Shown here: positions 6,939 to 15,155 of the stretch, in pieces
Layout: each line of letters starts with the position of its first letter
Position numbering within the stretch: position 1 is the first letter of the stretch
DNA from: JACDAN01 sp035535195
Lineage (GTDB): Bacteria > Actinomycetota > Thermoleophilia > Gaiellales > Gaiellaceae
NCBI GenBank assembly: GCA_035535195.1
Contig: DATLQK010000035.1
Coordinates: forward strand, 1 to 15,596
Reading direction: 5' to 3'
DNA length: 15,596 nt
Notes under the pieces: model-generated
Database searches by the model: none
Told to the model about the DNA's origin: nothing
What the model saw: only the letters and a program-made list of their open reading frames with translations
Program-made: the position numbers and the translations under genes

Positions 6939-7789
6939 GCCTACGTCGTCGCGAAGGACAACCTCGGGACGCTGCCGAGCCTCGTCGGCGCGGCGGCCTT
7001 GCTCATCGATCGACGAGGCGGCCGCGGACGCACTGTGGTTCGTCCGCTCGACGAACGGCGGCGACTTCCGAGCGATCCACATCCCGCAGGAGCACACCGA
7101 TCCGGGGATCAAGCCGCGCTGGTTCCACTTCTCAGACGAGGAGTCGCTGCTCCAGGTGGTGGACGGCGCGCTCGGGATCAACGAGGCGGTCCTGCAGGAG
7201 GTATGGCGGCTCCCCCGCGGCGAGGCCGACTTCGTCACGGTCGTGATCCCCGAGCTCTTTCGCCGGGCCTCGCTGCTCGACGCCGTCCGGCGGCCTCACG
7301 CACTCCTGCTCAAGCTCCGGCTCCTGACCGAGTCCGGTGTTGTGGTCGCCGACGTCCCGGTCGTCGAGGGTGCAGGAGCGGCGCCGCCGGAGCGCCCGGT
7401 TGTTCGCGTGCTCGTCTCGGAGCTCAATGCCGCGTCGATGCGGGCGCTCAACTACGCGAAGACACTGCAGGTGGAGGACACCCGCGCCGTGAACTTCGCC
7501 TTCAGCGCGTCCGAGGCTGCCGACCTCCGCCACGAGTGGCGGGTGCACGACCCGGCGTCCCGCTCGAGGTCGACGAGGCGCCCTACCGCGACATCGGCAC
7601 GCCGCTCCTCCGGTATCTCCGCGAGATCACCGCCGACGAGCGGGCGGAGGTGATCGTCGTCATGCCGGAGCTCGTTTCCGAGGCGCGCGCCGGCTGCTCC
7701 ACAACCAGCGGGCGCTCTACGTCAAGCGGCTGCTGCTGTTCGAGGAGCGCGTGATTCTTACCTCGGTGCCGTATCAGCTGATGCGCTAG
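6936..7789 (+). pseudogene. APC-superfamily permease remnant (KimA-like, universal-stress-type C-terminal tail)
   Basis: Four blocks in changing frames assemble into pieces of one permease. Block 1 (6936-7010) reads GAYVVAKDNLGTLPSLVGAA and LLID, typical of an early transmembrane region of APC permeases. Block 2 (about 7006-7550) jumps to the cytosolic C-terminal region, with LPRGEADFVTVVIPELF and LVSELNAASMRALNYAK. Block 3 (about 7545-7690) is in another frame, with VPLEVDEAPYRDIGTPLL and VIVVMPELV. Block 4 (about 7690-7789) is in the third frame, with RLLHNQRALYVKRLLLF and VPYQLMR before a TAG. The tail pattern (PYR..PLL..L, then LLHNQ, then VPY) matches the cytosolic domain of KimA/YdaO-type potassium permeases. 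No start codon belongs to it and most membrane helices are absent, so it cannot make a transporter. Whether the intact ancestor carried potassium or amino acids is inference. Confidence 0.75.
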
Positions 7790-7829
7790 CCGCGGAAGAA
7801 GTCGGCGAGCACGCCCGTTTCTACAAACG

Positions 7830-8309
7830 ATGAGCCCGCCGCGTGAGGGTGGTTGTTCCTGCGGAGCCGTCCGTTACCGCCTCGGCTCCGACCCGCTGAT
7901 CGTGCACTGCTGCCACTGTCTGAACTGCCAGCGGCAGACCGGCAGCGCCTTCGTGATCAATCTCCTGATCGAGGCCGACCGAGTGGAGCTGCTCGCCGGC
8001 GAGCCGGTTCCGGTCGACGTCGCCCGGGACGACGGCAGCACCCAGCGGATCTTTCGCTGCCCCGGTTGCGAGGTCGCTGTCTTCAGCGAGTACGGCTGGC
8101 CTGAGCTGAAGTTCGTGCGGGGCGGGACGCTGGACGAGCCCTCGGCGGTCCAGCCCGACGTCCACATCTTCACGCGGTCGAAGGTGCCGTGGGTCTCGCT
8201 GCCCGAGGACGTTCCGGCCTTCGAGGTCTACTACGACTCGCGCACCCTGTGGCCGGCCGCGAGCCTCGAGCGGCTCGACGCCATCCTCGCTCGGCGCAGC
8301 GCCGGCTAG
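7830..8309 (+). CDS. GFA-family (glutathione-dependent formaldehyde-activating-like) zinc protein
   Basis: The 159-residue protein has the GFA/CENP-V fold signature. GCSCGAVRY (8-16) is followed by HCCHCLNCQRQTGSAF (26-41), giving the first zinc cysteines, and FRCPGCEVAVFSE (about 70-82) gives the second set. Named members bind glutathione-formaldehyde adducts, but most of the family is uncharacterised, so 'zinc-binding GFA family' is the safe call. It appears complete. The ATG at 7830-7832 has only a weak upstream site (ACAAACG). It starts 40 bp after the permease remnant and ends 16 bp before the antiporter gene, so it may share a transcript with nhaA. Confidence 0.88.
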   Translation: MSPPREGGCSCGAVRYRLGSDPLIVHCCHCLNCQRQTGSAFVINLLIEADRVELLAGEPVPVDVARDDGSTQRIFRCPGCEVAVFSEYGWPELKFVRGGTLDEPSAVQPDVHIFTRSKVPWVSLPEDVPAFEVYYDSRTLWPAASLERLDAILARRSAG

Positions 8310-8334
8310 CGCCCGACCCGGGAGAATGGCGCAG

Positions 8335-10221
8335 ATGGGCAGCACGTCCGCCCCGATGCGGTTCTCCGGCCGCACGGCCTGGGCCCGCAACATCCAGACG
8401 CCGCTCCGCCAGTTCCTCCTGACCGAGACGGGCGGCGCTGTCGTCCTGCTTGCCGCCGCCGTCGCCGCGCTCGTGTGGGTGAACGTCGACGCCTCGTCGT
8501 ACGAGTCGGTCTGGCAGACAGATCTGTCGATCCAGCTCGGAAGCCGGGGTGTCTCACTCGACCTGCGCGGGTGGGTGAACAGCGGCCTGATGACGCTTTT
8601 CTTCTTCGTCGTCGGGCTGGAGGCGCGGCGGGAGTTCGACCTCGGCGAGCTCCGGGAACGGCGGCGATTCGCTCTGCCGCTCGTCGCTTCGCTCGCCGGC
8701 ATGGCCGTCGCGGTCACGATCTACCTCGCCTTCAACGCCGGTCGGTCGTCGGCAGCCGGCTGGGGCGTCGTGATGTCCACCGACACTGCGTTCGCGCTCG
8801 GCCTGCTCGCGCTCGTCGGTCCCCGTTTTCCCGATCGCCTGCGCGCCTTCATGCTGACGGTGGTCGTGGTGGACGACGTCGTCGCGCTGATCGTGATCGC
8901 GACGGTCTACACGGAGGCGCTCGACATCGTGCCGCTGCTCGTGGCGGCCGCTTTGTTCGCGGCCGTCGCCGCCGTACGGCGCTTCCCCGTTCGCCCGGGG
9001 GTGATCTGCGCGTTGCTCGGGGCGGCTGCCTGGCTCGCCCTGCTCGAGTCCGGCGTGGAACCGGTGGTGATCGGGCTCGCGCTCGGGTTGCTCGCGTATG
9101 CGTATCCCGCGCCCCGGCCGAGCCTCGAACGGGCGACCGAGCGCTTCCGGGAGTTTCGCGAGCAGCCGACGCCGGAGCTGGCGCGGCTGGCCCGCCTCGA
9201 GATCCGGACGGCGACCTCGTCGAACGAGCGTCTGCAGCACCTGTTCCACCCGTGGACGAGCTACGTGGTCGTGCCGCTTTTCGCCCTGGCGAACGCTGGC
9301 ATCGAGATCGACGGCGGGTTCCTCGCCCAGGCGTTCACGTCGCCGATCACGCTCGGCGTCCTCGCCGGCTACGTCGTAGGGAAGCCGGTGGGAATTTTCG
9401 GCGGCTCCTGGCTCGTAACACGGGCGAGCGGCCGTCGGCTTCGACCTCCCGTCGGCTGGGCTGCGATCGCGGGCGGCGGCACCATCGCGGGCATCGGCTT
9501 CACCGTCGCGCTGCTCGTCGCGACGCTCGCCTTCGAGGGCCGGCAGCTGGAGGAGGCGAAGGTCGGCATCCTGAGCGCTGCCCTCGCCGCGGCGCTCCTC
9601 ACGTGGCTCCTGTTCCGCGCCACCGCCTTGTTGCCGCGACGCACGCGGATCCGCGCACTCCTCGGGACCGCGGAGCCCTTGGTGGACCTCTATATCGACG
9701 TGGATCCCGAGCGCGATCACATCCGCGGCCCCGTCGCCGCGCCCGTGACCGTGGTCGAGTACGGCGACTTCGAATGCCCGTACTGCGGCATGGCCGAGCC
9801 GGTCGTGCGCGAGCTCCTGCGCGATTTTGCGGACGTCCGGTACGTCTGGCGCCACCTCCCGCTGAGCGACGTCCACGCTCATGCCCAGCTGGCGGCCGAG
9901 GCGTCGGAAGCGGCGGCGAACCAGGGCTCGTTCTGGGAGTTCCATGACCTCCTGTTCCGTCACCAGGACGCGCTGGAGGCCGACGACCTCGTCGGCTACG
10001 CGGACGAGCTCGGTCTCGACGCGGAGCGGTTCGCCGACGAGCTCCGCGAGCACGCCGGTGCGGCTCGAGTCGCCGAGGACGTCGACAGCGCCGACCTCAG
10101 CGGCGTCTCCGGCACGCCGACGTTCTTCATCAACGGCCGCCGGCACCAGGGCGCCTACGACATGGCGACGCTGTCGGCGGCAGTGCGCGTCCAGGCCTAC
10201 GCCGCCGTCCCCAGCGAGTGA
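8335..10221 (+). CDS. nhaA: Na+/H+ antiporter NhaA with C-terminal DsbA-like thioredoxin domain
   Basis: The 628-residue protein joins two domains. Residues about 20-440 are an NhaA antiporter with some 11-12 membrane helices. The key acidic residues are present: Asp150 (STDTAF) and the pair Asp180-Asp181 (VVDDVVAL), with the same 30-residue spacing as Asp133 and Asp163 of E. coli NhaA. Lys350 (GKPVGIF) matches the essential helix-10 lysine. Residues about 445-628 are a DsbA/Thioredoxin_4 domain with active site CPYC (481-484) and cis-proline motif SGTPTFFINGRR. NhaA exchanges Na+ (or Li+) for protons. The attached domain is an oxidoreductase-type fold of unproven role; the same fusion is known in other actinobacteria. 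ATG 8335 is chosen because GGAG (8321-8324) lies 10 bases upstream; the in-frame ATG at 8326 sits only one base after that site. A hairpin follows the stop. Confidence 0.93.
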   Translation: MGSTSAPMRFSGRTAWARNIQTPLRQFLLTETGGAVVLLAAAVAALVWVNVDASSYESVWQTDLSIQLGSRGVSLDLRGWVNSGLMTLFFFVVGLEARREFDLGELRERRRFALPLVASLAGMAVAVTIYLAFNAGRSSAAGWGVVMSTDTAFALGLLALVGPRFPDRLRAFMLTVVVVDDVVALIVIATVYTEALDIVPLLVAAALFAAVAAVRRFPVRPGVICALLGAAAWLALLESGVEPVVIGLALGLLAYAYPAPRPSLERATERFREFREQPTPELARLARLEIRTATSSNERLQHLFHPWTSYVVVPLFALANAGIEIDGGFLAQAFTSPITLGVLAGYVVGKPVGIFGGSWLVTRASGRRLRPPVGWAAIAGGGTIAGIGFTVALLVATLAFEGRQLEEAKVGILSAALAAALLTWLLFRATALLPRRTRIRALLGTAEPLVDLYIDVDPERDHIRGPVAAPVTVVEYGDFECPYCGMAEPVVRELLRDFADVRYVWRHLPLSDVHAHAQLAAEASEAAANQGSFWEFHDLLFRHQDALEADDLVGYADELGLDAERFADELREHAGAARVAEDVDSADLSGVSGTPTFFINGRRHQGAYDMATLSAAVRVQAYAAVPSE

Positions 10222-10248
10222 CGAAAGGCCCCGGGCGGGGCCCTTTCG
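10222..10248. terminator. Hairpin terminator between nhaA and the convergent small-protein gene
   Basis: The left arm CGAAAGGCCCC (10222-10232) pairs with GGGGCCCTTTCG (10237-10248) across a GGGC loop, with one bulged base. It starts immediately after the nhaA stop and lies 10 bp from the end of the leftward gene. The A-rich and T-rich outer stem parts make it plausible as a two-way terminator. Confidence 0.75.
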
Positions 10249-10258
10249 GACTAGGTCA

Positions 10259-10540
10259 TCACCGGTTGGAGGTATCGACGTCGGGGTCGAGCTCGTCCGC
10301 ACGACGCGCCTGCTCGCGGGCCTCGGCACGCTCCCGCTCGGCCTTTTCGGCTTCCTCCTCGGCCATGGCGGCCCGCGTCTCGGCGCGGTGTGCCTGAACC
10401 TCGGCAGCCGAGCGAAGCCCCTGCGCTTCCTCGCGCTGGCTCTCGACGCGACGCGTCTGCCCTCGTCTCCACGCGAAGACGGCGATTGCGAGGACGACGA
10501 GTGCGGCGATGACGATCAGGATGATCAGCCATGTGTCCAT
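10259..10540 (-). CDS. Small membrane-anchored coiled-coil protein
   Basis: The 93-residue protein starts at the ATG at 10538-10540, with TAGGAGA upstream. Residues 4-23 form a single hydrophobic helix (LIILIVIAALVVLAIAVFAW). From residue 26 to about 85 it is almost pure Ala/Glu/Arg/Gln with heptad-like spacing, predicting one long coiled coil, and it ends in an acidic DELDPDVD segment. It looks like a short membrane-anchored helical protein of the kind found in actinobacteria, with no enzymatic function visible. It lies 47 bp downstream of the FtsX-type permease on the same strand and may be cotranscribed. No specific role can be assigned. Confidence 0.8.
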   Translation of the reverse strand: MDTWLIILIVIAALVVLAIAVFAWRRGQTRRVESQREEAQGLRSAAEVQAHRAETRAAMAEEEAEKAERERAEAREQARRADELDPDVDTSNR

Positions 10541-10587
10541 GTGGCTCTCCTACCTGAACGCAGCCGGAGGTAAACGGCGCGTCGCCG

Positions 10588-13146
10588 CTACTCGTACTGG
10601 AGCGCCTCCAGGACGTTGAGGCGCGCGGCCCGGCGGGCCGGGAAGATCGCGGCAAGCAGCCCGACGACGATCGCTGCGATCGCGAACACCACCAGCTGAC
10701 CGACGGGCAGCGTGAAGTCGATGAAGTCCACCCTCGCCACGAGCAGCGCGCCGAGCGCGATTCCGAGCGCGATCCCGAGGACGCCGCCGATCGAGGCTGT
10801 GATCACGCTCTCGTGCCGGATCATCCGGCGGACCTGGCGTCTGGTCATGCCGACGGCGCGGAGCATCCCGATCTCGCGTGTCCGCTCGAACACCGTCAGC
10901 ACGAGCGTATTCACGATCCCGAACAGGCTCACCACGACAGAGAGCGCGAGCAGCACGTAGAGGACGTTCAGCACCGAGCTCAGGCCGGAGATCTGGTTGT
11001 CGACGAACTGCTGCCGCGTCTGCACCTTCGCGTTCGGGAACGCCCGGAGCCGACGGTCGAGGGCGGCCTGGTTCGCGTCGGTCGTGCCGCCCTTCATGAT
11101 CACGAACGAGTAGAGGTTCCGCGGCTGGGAGTTGTATCGATCCCACGTCTGTGCGGAGATCGTCACCGGTCCGAACGGCGACCCGCCCGTCGGCGGCTTG
11201 AAGATTCCCATCACGCGGAAGGGCGCCGTCCTGCCGCTCGCAAACGTCTCCTTCATGGTCGAGCCGACGCTCAGGTGGTGGTCCTTCGCGAAGCCCTCGG
11301 TGACGAAGGCGCCGTTCGCCCCGAGCCGGGCGAGCACCGCGTCCGACCCCTCCTTCCAGTCGATCGAGAAGATGCGGCTGGTCGGCGGGTCGACGGCCGT
11401 GGCGTTGAAGACGCTTCCGAACGCCCGGGCCTGTCCGGCCCTGACGCTGCCGACCGCATCGACTCCCGGCGCCTTCGCGGTGGCCTCCGCGATGCTTACC
11501 GGGATCGGGGAGAAGTTGTTCTGCGCCGTCACCGCATAGTCGGCGCTCTTCCAGAGGTCGTCGACGGCGCCCCTGAAGGTCGAGACGATGCCGGCCGCCA
11601 GGACCGAAACGAGCGTGACGAGTGCAAGGCCGATCATCAGCGCGGACGCTGTGGACGCCGTTCGCTGTGTGTTCCGTTGGGAGTTGCCGCGGGCCAGCCT
11701 CCCGGCCGTGCCTCCGAACCTGGCCGACGGCCAGCCGAGCCAGGTGGCGAGCGGCCGCACGAGCCGCTCGGCGAGCAGCGCGACGCCGAGGAAGATCATC
11801 AGCGCGCCGACGCCCATCCAGATGAGCAGGGCGGTCGTGCTGAGCCCCGGTCCGAAGAGCCCCCACGTCAGTGCGCCGAAGCCGAGCAGGGTCAACAGGA
11901 TCGACGCCGGAACGCGCAGGAACGCGTAGCGCGAGGGCGGAAGGCTCGCGCCCTCGCGGACGGCGGCGATCGGCGGAACCCTCGTGGCGCGGAACGCGGG
12001 ACGCAGGCTCGCGACGAGCGTGACGAGGATGCCCGCAGCGAGCGCGATCGCCACCGCCGAGCTCGTCAGGATCAGGCCGCTGTTCGGCAGGGTGAAGCCG
12101 ACGAGGTCGAAGAGCCAGAACAGGGCCTTGGCGAGGCCCACTCCCGCGGCCAGCCCGACGAGCGAGGCGAGCACCCCGACGACGAGGGACTCGAGCAGGA
12201 TCGAGGTCAGGATCTGGCGGCGGGACGCGCCGATCGTCCGGGCGGTCGCGAATTCGCGCGTCCGCTGGGCGATCGTGATCGAGAGCGAGTTCGCGATCAC
12301 GAAGGCCCCGACGAAGAGCGCGATGCCTCCGAAGGCGAGCAGGAAGCCGCGTAGGAAGGTGATGAAGGCGTTCGTCTCGGCGGCGTCGTCGTGTGCCTGC
12401 TGGGTCGCGGTCTTGACCTGCGCCGTCGCTGGTACGTTCGCGCGGAGCTGCCGCACAAGCTGGGCGTCCGAGACCCCGGGCTTCGCGGCCACCGCGATCT
12501 CGTCGAGGCGGCCCGGCTTTCGGAACAGCCTCTGCGCGGTCGGCAGGTCGAAGCCCGCGAGGGTTGCGCCGCCGATCGTGGCGACCGACCCGAAGTTCAC
12601 GAAGCCCGAGATCCGGAGTCGCTCGGCCGCGCCCTCGGCCTGGACGCCGATCGGCTGACCGAGCTTCAGTCCTTTCTTGTCCGCCGTGGACTTGTCCACG
12701 ACGACCTGGCCGGATGTGGGCCAGGAGCCCTCGACGAGCGTGAGCGGATTGAAGCGCGAGTCGCCGTTCGCGATGCTGAACCCGAGGTTGGGCGCGCCGC
12801 CGAAGACGATTGCCTTGCCGTTGCGCCCGATCAGCTGAGCCTCGCCGTCGACGCTGCCCTCGGCGGCCGCGACATCCGCGAGGCTCCGCACCTTGGGCAG
12901 GAGCGCCTCGCTGAGCGTCGGCGCCGTTGACCCGGCGCCCTGCGAGACGTCGAAGGCCGTTCTCCCGCTGATCACGGCATTCGAACCCTGGCGGACGTCC
13001 GTGAAGATCGACGTGAACGCCTTGTCGATCGAGTCGGTCAGCATGAAGGTGCCGGCGACCATCGCCACCCCGAGCACGATCGCGAGCGCGGAAAGCACTG
13101 TCCGGAGCTTGCGCCCGAGCAGCCCCTTGAGCGCGAAGCGGACCAT
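10588..13146 (-). CDS. ABC transporter permease of the FtsX/MacB type (two FtsX domains)
   Basis: The 852-residue protein starts at the ATG at 13144-13146, preceded by a G-run (GGGGG). The layout is: an N-terminal helix (about 17-36); a MacB-like extracytoplasmic domain (about 40-255); a first FtsX unit of three helices (about 262-390) with the cytoplasmic motif TREFATARTIGASRRQI; further helices near 412-460 and 502-520; a second extracytoplasmic domain (about 525-725); and a C-terminal FtsX unit (about 730-845) with ERTREIGMLRAVGMTRRQV. Such duplicated permeases work with a separate LolD/MacB-type ATPase to move lipoproteins, lipids or peptides, or to drive extracytoplasmic machinery. The ATPase gene is not beside it: the upstream neighbour is a divergent metabolic operon 43 bp away. 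The partner must be encoded elsewhere. Substrate unknown. Confidence 0.9.
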   Translation of the reverse strand: MVRFALKGLLGRKLRTVLSALAIVLGVAMVAGTFMLTDSIDKAFTSIFTDVRQGSNAVISGRTAFDVSQGAGSTAPTLSEALLPKVRSLADVAAAEGSVDGEAQLIGRNGKAIVFGGAPNLGFSIANGDSRFNPLTLVEGSWPTSGQVVVDKSTADKKGLKLGQPIGVQAEGAAERLRISGFVNFGSVATIGGATLAGFDLPTAQRLFRKPGRLDEIAVAAKPGVSDAQLVRQLRANVPATAQVKTATQQAHDDAAETNAFITFLRGFLLAFGGIALFVGAFVIANSLSITIAQRTREFATARTIGASRRQILTSILLESLVVGVLASLVGLAAGVGLAKALFWLFDLVGFTLPNSGLILTSSAVAIALAAGILVTLVASLRPAFRATRVPPIAAVREGASLPPSRYAFLRVPASILLTLLGFGALTWGLFGPGLSTTALLIWMGVGALMIFLGVALLAERLVRPLATWLGWPSARFGGTAGRLARGNSQRNTQRTASTASALMIGLALVTLVSVLAAGIVSTFRGAVDDLWKSADYAVTAQNNFSPIPVSIAEATAKAPGVDAVGSVRAGQARAFGSVFNATAVDPPTSRIFSIDWKEGSDAVLARLGANGAFVTEGFAKDHHLSVGSTMKETFASGRTAPFRVMGIFKPPTGGSPFGPVTISAQTWDRYNSQPRNLYSFVIMKGGTTDANQAALDRRLRAFPNAKVQTRQQFVDNQISGLSSVLNVLYVLLALSVVVSLFGIVNTLVLTVFERTREIGMLRAVGMTRRQVRRMIRHESVITASIGGVLGIALGIALGALLVARVDFIDFTLPVGQLVVFAIAAIVVGLLAAIFPARRAARLNVLEALQYE

Positions 13147-13189
13147 CCCCCGATGGTAGAGACGAGGCTGCAGGCGGCGGACGATCAAA

Positions 13190-13939
13190 ATGACGTCAGT
13201 GGCCGCCGACCGCCCGAAAACCAGGATCAGCCAGGCGTTCGCCGACCGCGTGGAGGTGCGCGGACGGGACCTCACCGGCGACCTGATGGGACGGCTCAGC
13301 TTCAGCGAGTATTTCCACCTGCTCCTCACCGGCGAGGAGCCGACCGAGGAGCAGCGGTACTTCCTCGACCTGCTGCTCGTCTCGATCGCGGAGCACGGGA
13401 TGATGCCGACGAACGTCGCGGCCCGGATGACGCTCGCCGCCGACCCGGACTCGCTGCAGGGCGCGGTCGCCGCCGGGATCCTGGGCGCTGGGCCCGTGAT
13501 CCTCGGAACCTCGGAGGAGTGCGCGCGGCTCCTGCAGGAAGCCAGGGACCGGGACCCCGTCGAGGTGATCCGCGAGCTCCACGCCGCGGGGCGACGAGTG
13601 CCGGGCTTCGGCCACCCGGTGCACAAGCCGCGGGACCCGAGGGCCGATCGGATCCTGGAGCTCGCGGACGAGCGAGGCGTGAGCGGCGCGTACGTCGCCC
13701 TCGCCCGCCGGCTGCACGAGGCCGTCGGCGAGGTGTGGGGAGCGCAGCTGACGATGAACGTGTCGATGCCGATCGCCGCCGTGATGCTCGACCTCGACTT
13801 CCCACCGACGGCAGTGAAGGCGGTGCCGATCCTCGCCCGCACCGCCGGTTTGCTCGCGCACCTGGCGGAGGAGCAGGAGCGTCCGCTGGGCTTCCCGATG
13901 GCGCGCGCGGCGGAGGAGGCGATCGAGTACGAGCGGTGA
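13190..13939 (+). CDS. Citryl-CoA lyase / citrate-synthase-like protein, short form
   Basis: The 249-residue protein belongs to the citrate synthase superfamily but is far shorter than the usual 370-430 residues, matching stand-alone citryl-CoA lyases. It keeps the catalytic landmarks: His69 in AEHGMMPT, the block GFGHPVHKPRDPRADRI with His142/His145 (compare GFGHRVYKNYDPRA in citrate synthase), and an acidic pair Asp201/Asp203 near the catalytic Asp position. It should cleave or form a C-C bond between an acyl-CoA and an oxo-acid. Whether the substrate is citryl-CoA cannot be decided. The start is the ATG at 13190-13192 with a weak GGCGG upstream. Its TGA (13937-13939) lies at the junction with the acyl-CoA ligase gene. 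It is the first gene of a coupled operon and is divergent from the FtsX-type permease. Confidence 0.85.
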   Translation: MTSVAADRPKTRISQAFADRVEVRGRDLTGDLMGRLSFSEYFHLLLTGEEPTEEQRYFLDLLLVSIAEHGMMPTNVAARMTLAADPDSLQGAVAAGILGAGPVILGTSEECARLLQEARDRDPVEVIRELHAAGRRVPGFGHPVHKPRDPRADRILELADERGVSGAYVALARRLHEAVGEVWGAQLTMNVSMPIAAVMLDLDFPPTAVKAVPILARTAGLLAHLAEEQERPLGFPMARAAEEAIEYER

Positions 13940-15155
13940 CGCGGAGCGCTACCGGGAGCAGCTCGCCTACCTGCTCGAGCGCTCGCCGTTCTACCGGGAG
14001 AAGCTCGCCAGCGACGTCAGCCGCGAGCTGGCCGACATCGCCGACCTGCCACTGACGGACAAAGCGGAGCTCCGGCAGACCCTCACGCCCGAGAACCCGT
14101 TCGGGGCTCACCTCTGCGTCGAGCCGTCTGAGATCGTCCGGATCTACTCGACGAGCGGCACCACCGGAACGCCGAGCTACATCCCGCTGACCGCCGGCGA
14201 CCTCGACAACTGGATCAGGGGATCGGCGCGCAGCTATGCCGCGTCGGGAATCGCCGCCGGCGAGAAAATCGTCTCGACCTACAACGCCGGGCCGTTCGTC
14301 GCCGGCGCTGCGCTCGCCGCCTTCGACCGGATCGGGCTGACGCACATCCCATTCGGCACCCGGAACACCGCGCGGCTGCTCCGCGCCGTCGAGCTACTTC
14401 GGCCGGAGAATCTCGTCCTCACGCCCTCGTACGCCGCCCATCTGGCGGAGAGCCACGACCTGCGCGGCTCGAGCGTGCGGCGGGTGCTCGTGGCCGGCGA
14501 GCCGGGGGGCGGGGAGCCGGCCTTCCGCGCGCAACTGGAGGACGGCTGGCGGGCGAAGGTGACGGAGGCGATGGGGATCGGCGACATCGGCGTTTCATTG
14601 TGGGGCGAGTGCGAGGAGCAGGACGGAATGCACCTCGGCGCCCACGGCTTCGTCCATCCGGAGCTGATCGAGCCGGAGAGCGGCCGCGCGATCCCAATCG
14701 AGGACGGCGCGAGCGGGGAGCTCGTTCTCACCCACTTGCAGCACCGTGCGGCGCCCCTGCTCCGGTTCCGCACGCGGGACCATGTCATGGTGAAGACGAG
14801 CCCATGCCCCTGCGGCCGGACGGGGCCGCGCATCCGCTGCGTCGGAAGGACGGACGACATGCTGATCGTCCGCGGAGTCAACGTCTTCCCCTCGGCGATT
14901 CGCGAGGTGGTGAGCGGCTTCGCCCCCGACGTCAGCGGTCACGTCCGGGTCCGGCCCGGAGCGCCGGGCGTCAAGCAGGAGCCCCCGCTGCCCGTCAGCG
15001 TCGAGCTCGGCCGCGACGTCCGAGGCGACGACGGGCTGGCGGAGGCAATTCGAGCGCGGCTGCGCGAGGTGCTGATCGTCCAGACGAGCATCGACCTCGT
15101 CCCGTGGGGGAGCCTTCAGCGCAGCGAGTACAAGTCGACGCTCGTGGAGCGTTGA
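13936..15155 (+). CDS. PaaK-like AMP-forming acyl-CoA ligase with start codon out of frame
   Basis: The reading frame from 13938 encodes about 405 residues of the phenylacetate-CoA ligase family. Counting from 13938 it has the AMP-binding loop YSTSGTTGTP (70-79), TEAMGIGD for the A5 region, RFRTRD, a Cys pair in SPCPCGRTGPR, GRTDDM (303-308), RGVNVFPS, and a C-terminal domain with a candidate catalytic Lys399 in EYKSTL. It should activate a carboxylic acid to its CoA thioester using ATP. No ATG, GTG or TTG occurs in this frame before the GTG at 14475, which lies inside the conserved domain. The expected start, the GTG at 13936 overlapping the lyase TGA, is one base out of frame. A small indel or sequence error just after 13936 is likely; otherwise an unusual start (for example CTG at 13971) is used. 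The stop TGA (15153-15155) overlaps the next ATG. Confidence 0.8.

Noticed and set aside
5533..7653. A single open frame of 706 codons that could be read as a kinase-regulator-permease fusion protein
   Set aside because: The kinase homology leaves this frame near 6345, the regulator is encoded in a different frame, and the permease tail re-enters the first frame only by coincidence of the deletions. The middle third is Arg/Ser/Pro-rich shadow sequence.
8554..10329. 591-codon minus-strand open frame opposite nhaA
   Set aside because: Composition is His/Arg/Asp/Glu-rich with no domain, typical of the antisense frame of a high-GC gene; nhaA on the plus strand has all key residues.
10813..12354. 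513-codon plus-strand open frame opposite the FtsX-type permease
   Set aside because: Highly charged, low-complexity antisense shadow; the permease on the minus strand is clearly the gene.
13153..14055. 300-codon plus-strand open frame spanning the lyase and the start of the ligase
   Set aside because: Pro/Arg/Gly-rich out-of-frame translation; both the lyase and ligase proteins are readable in the other two frames.
14475..15155. GTG at 14475 as the start of a short ligase gene
   Set aside because: It would cut off the conserved ATP-binding loop at about 14145-14174, which is readable in the same frame upstream without any stop.
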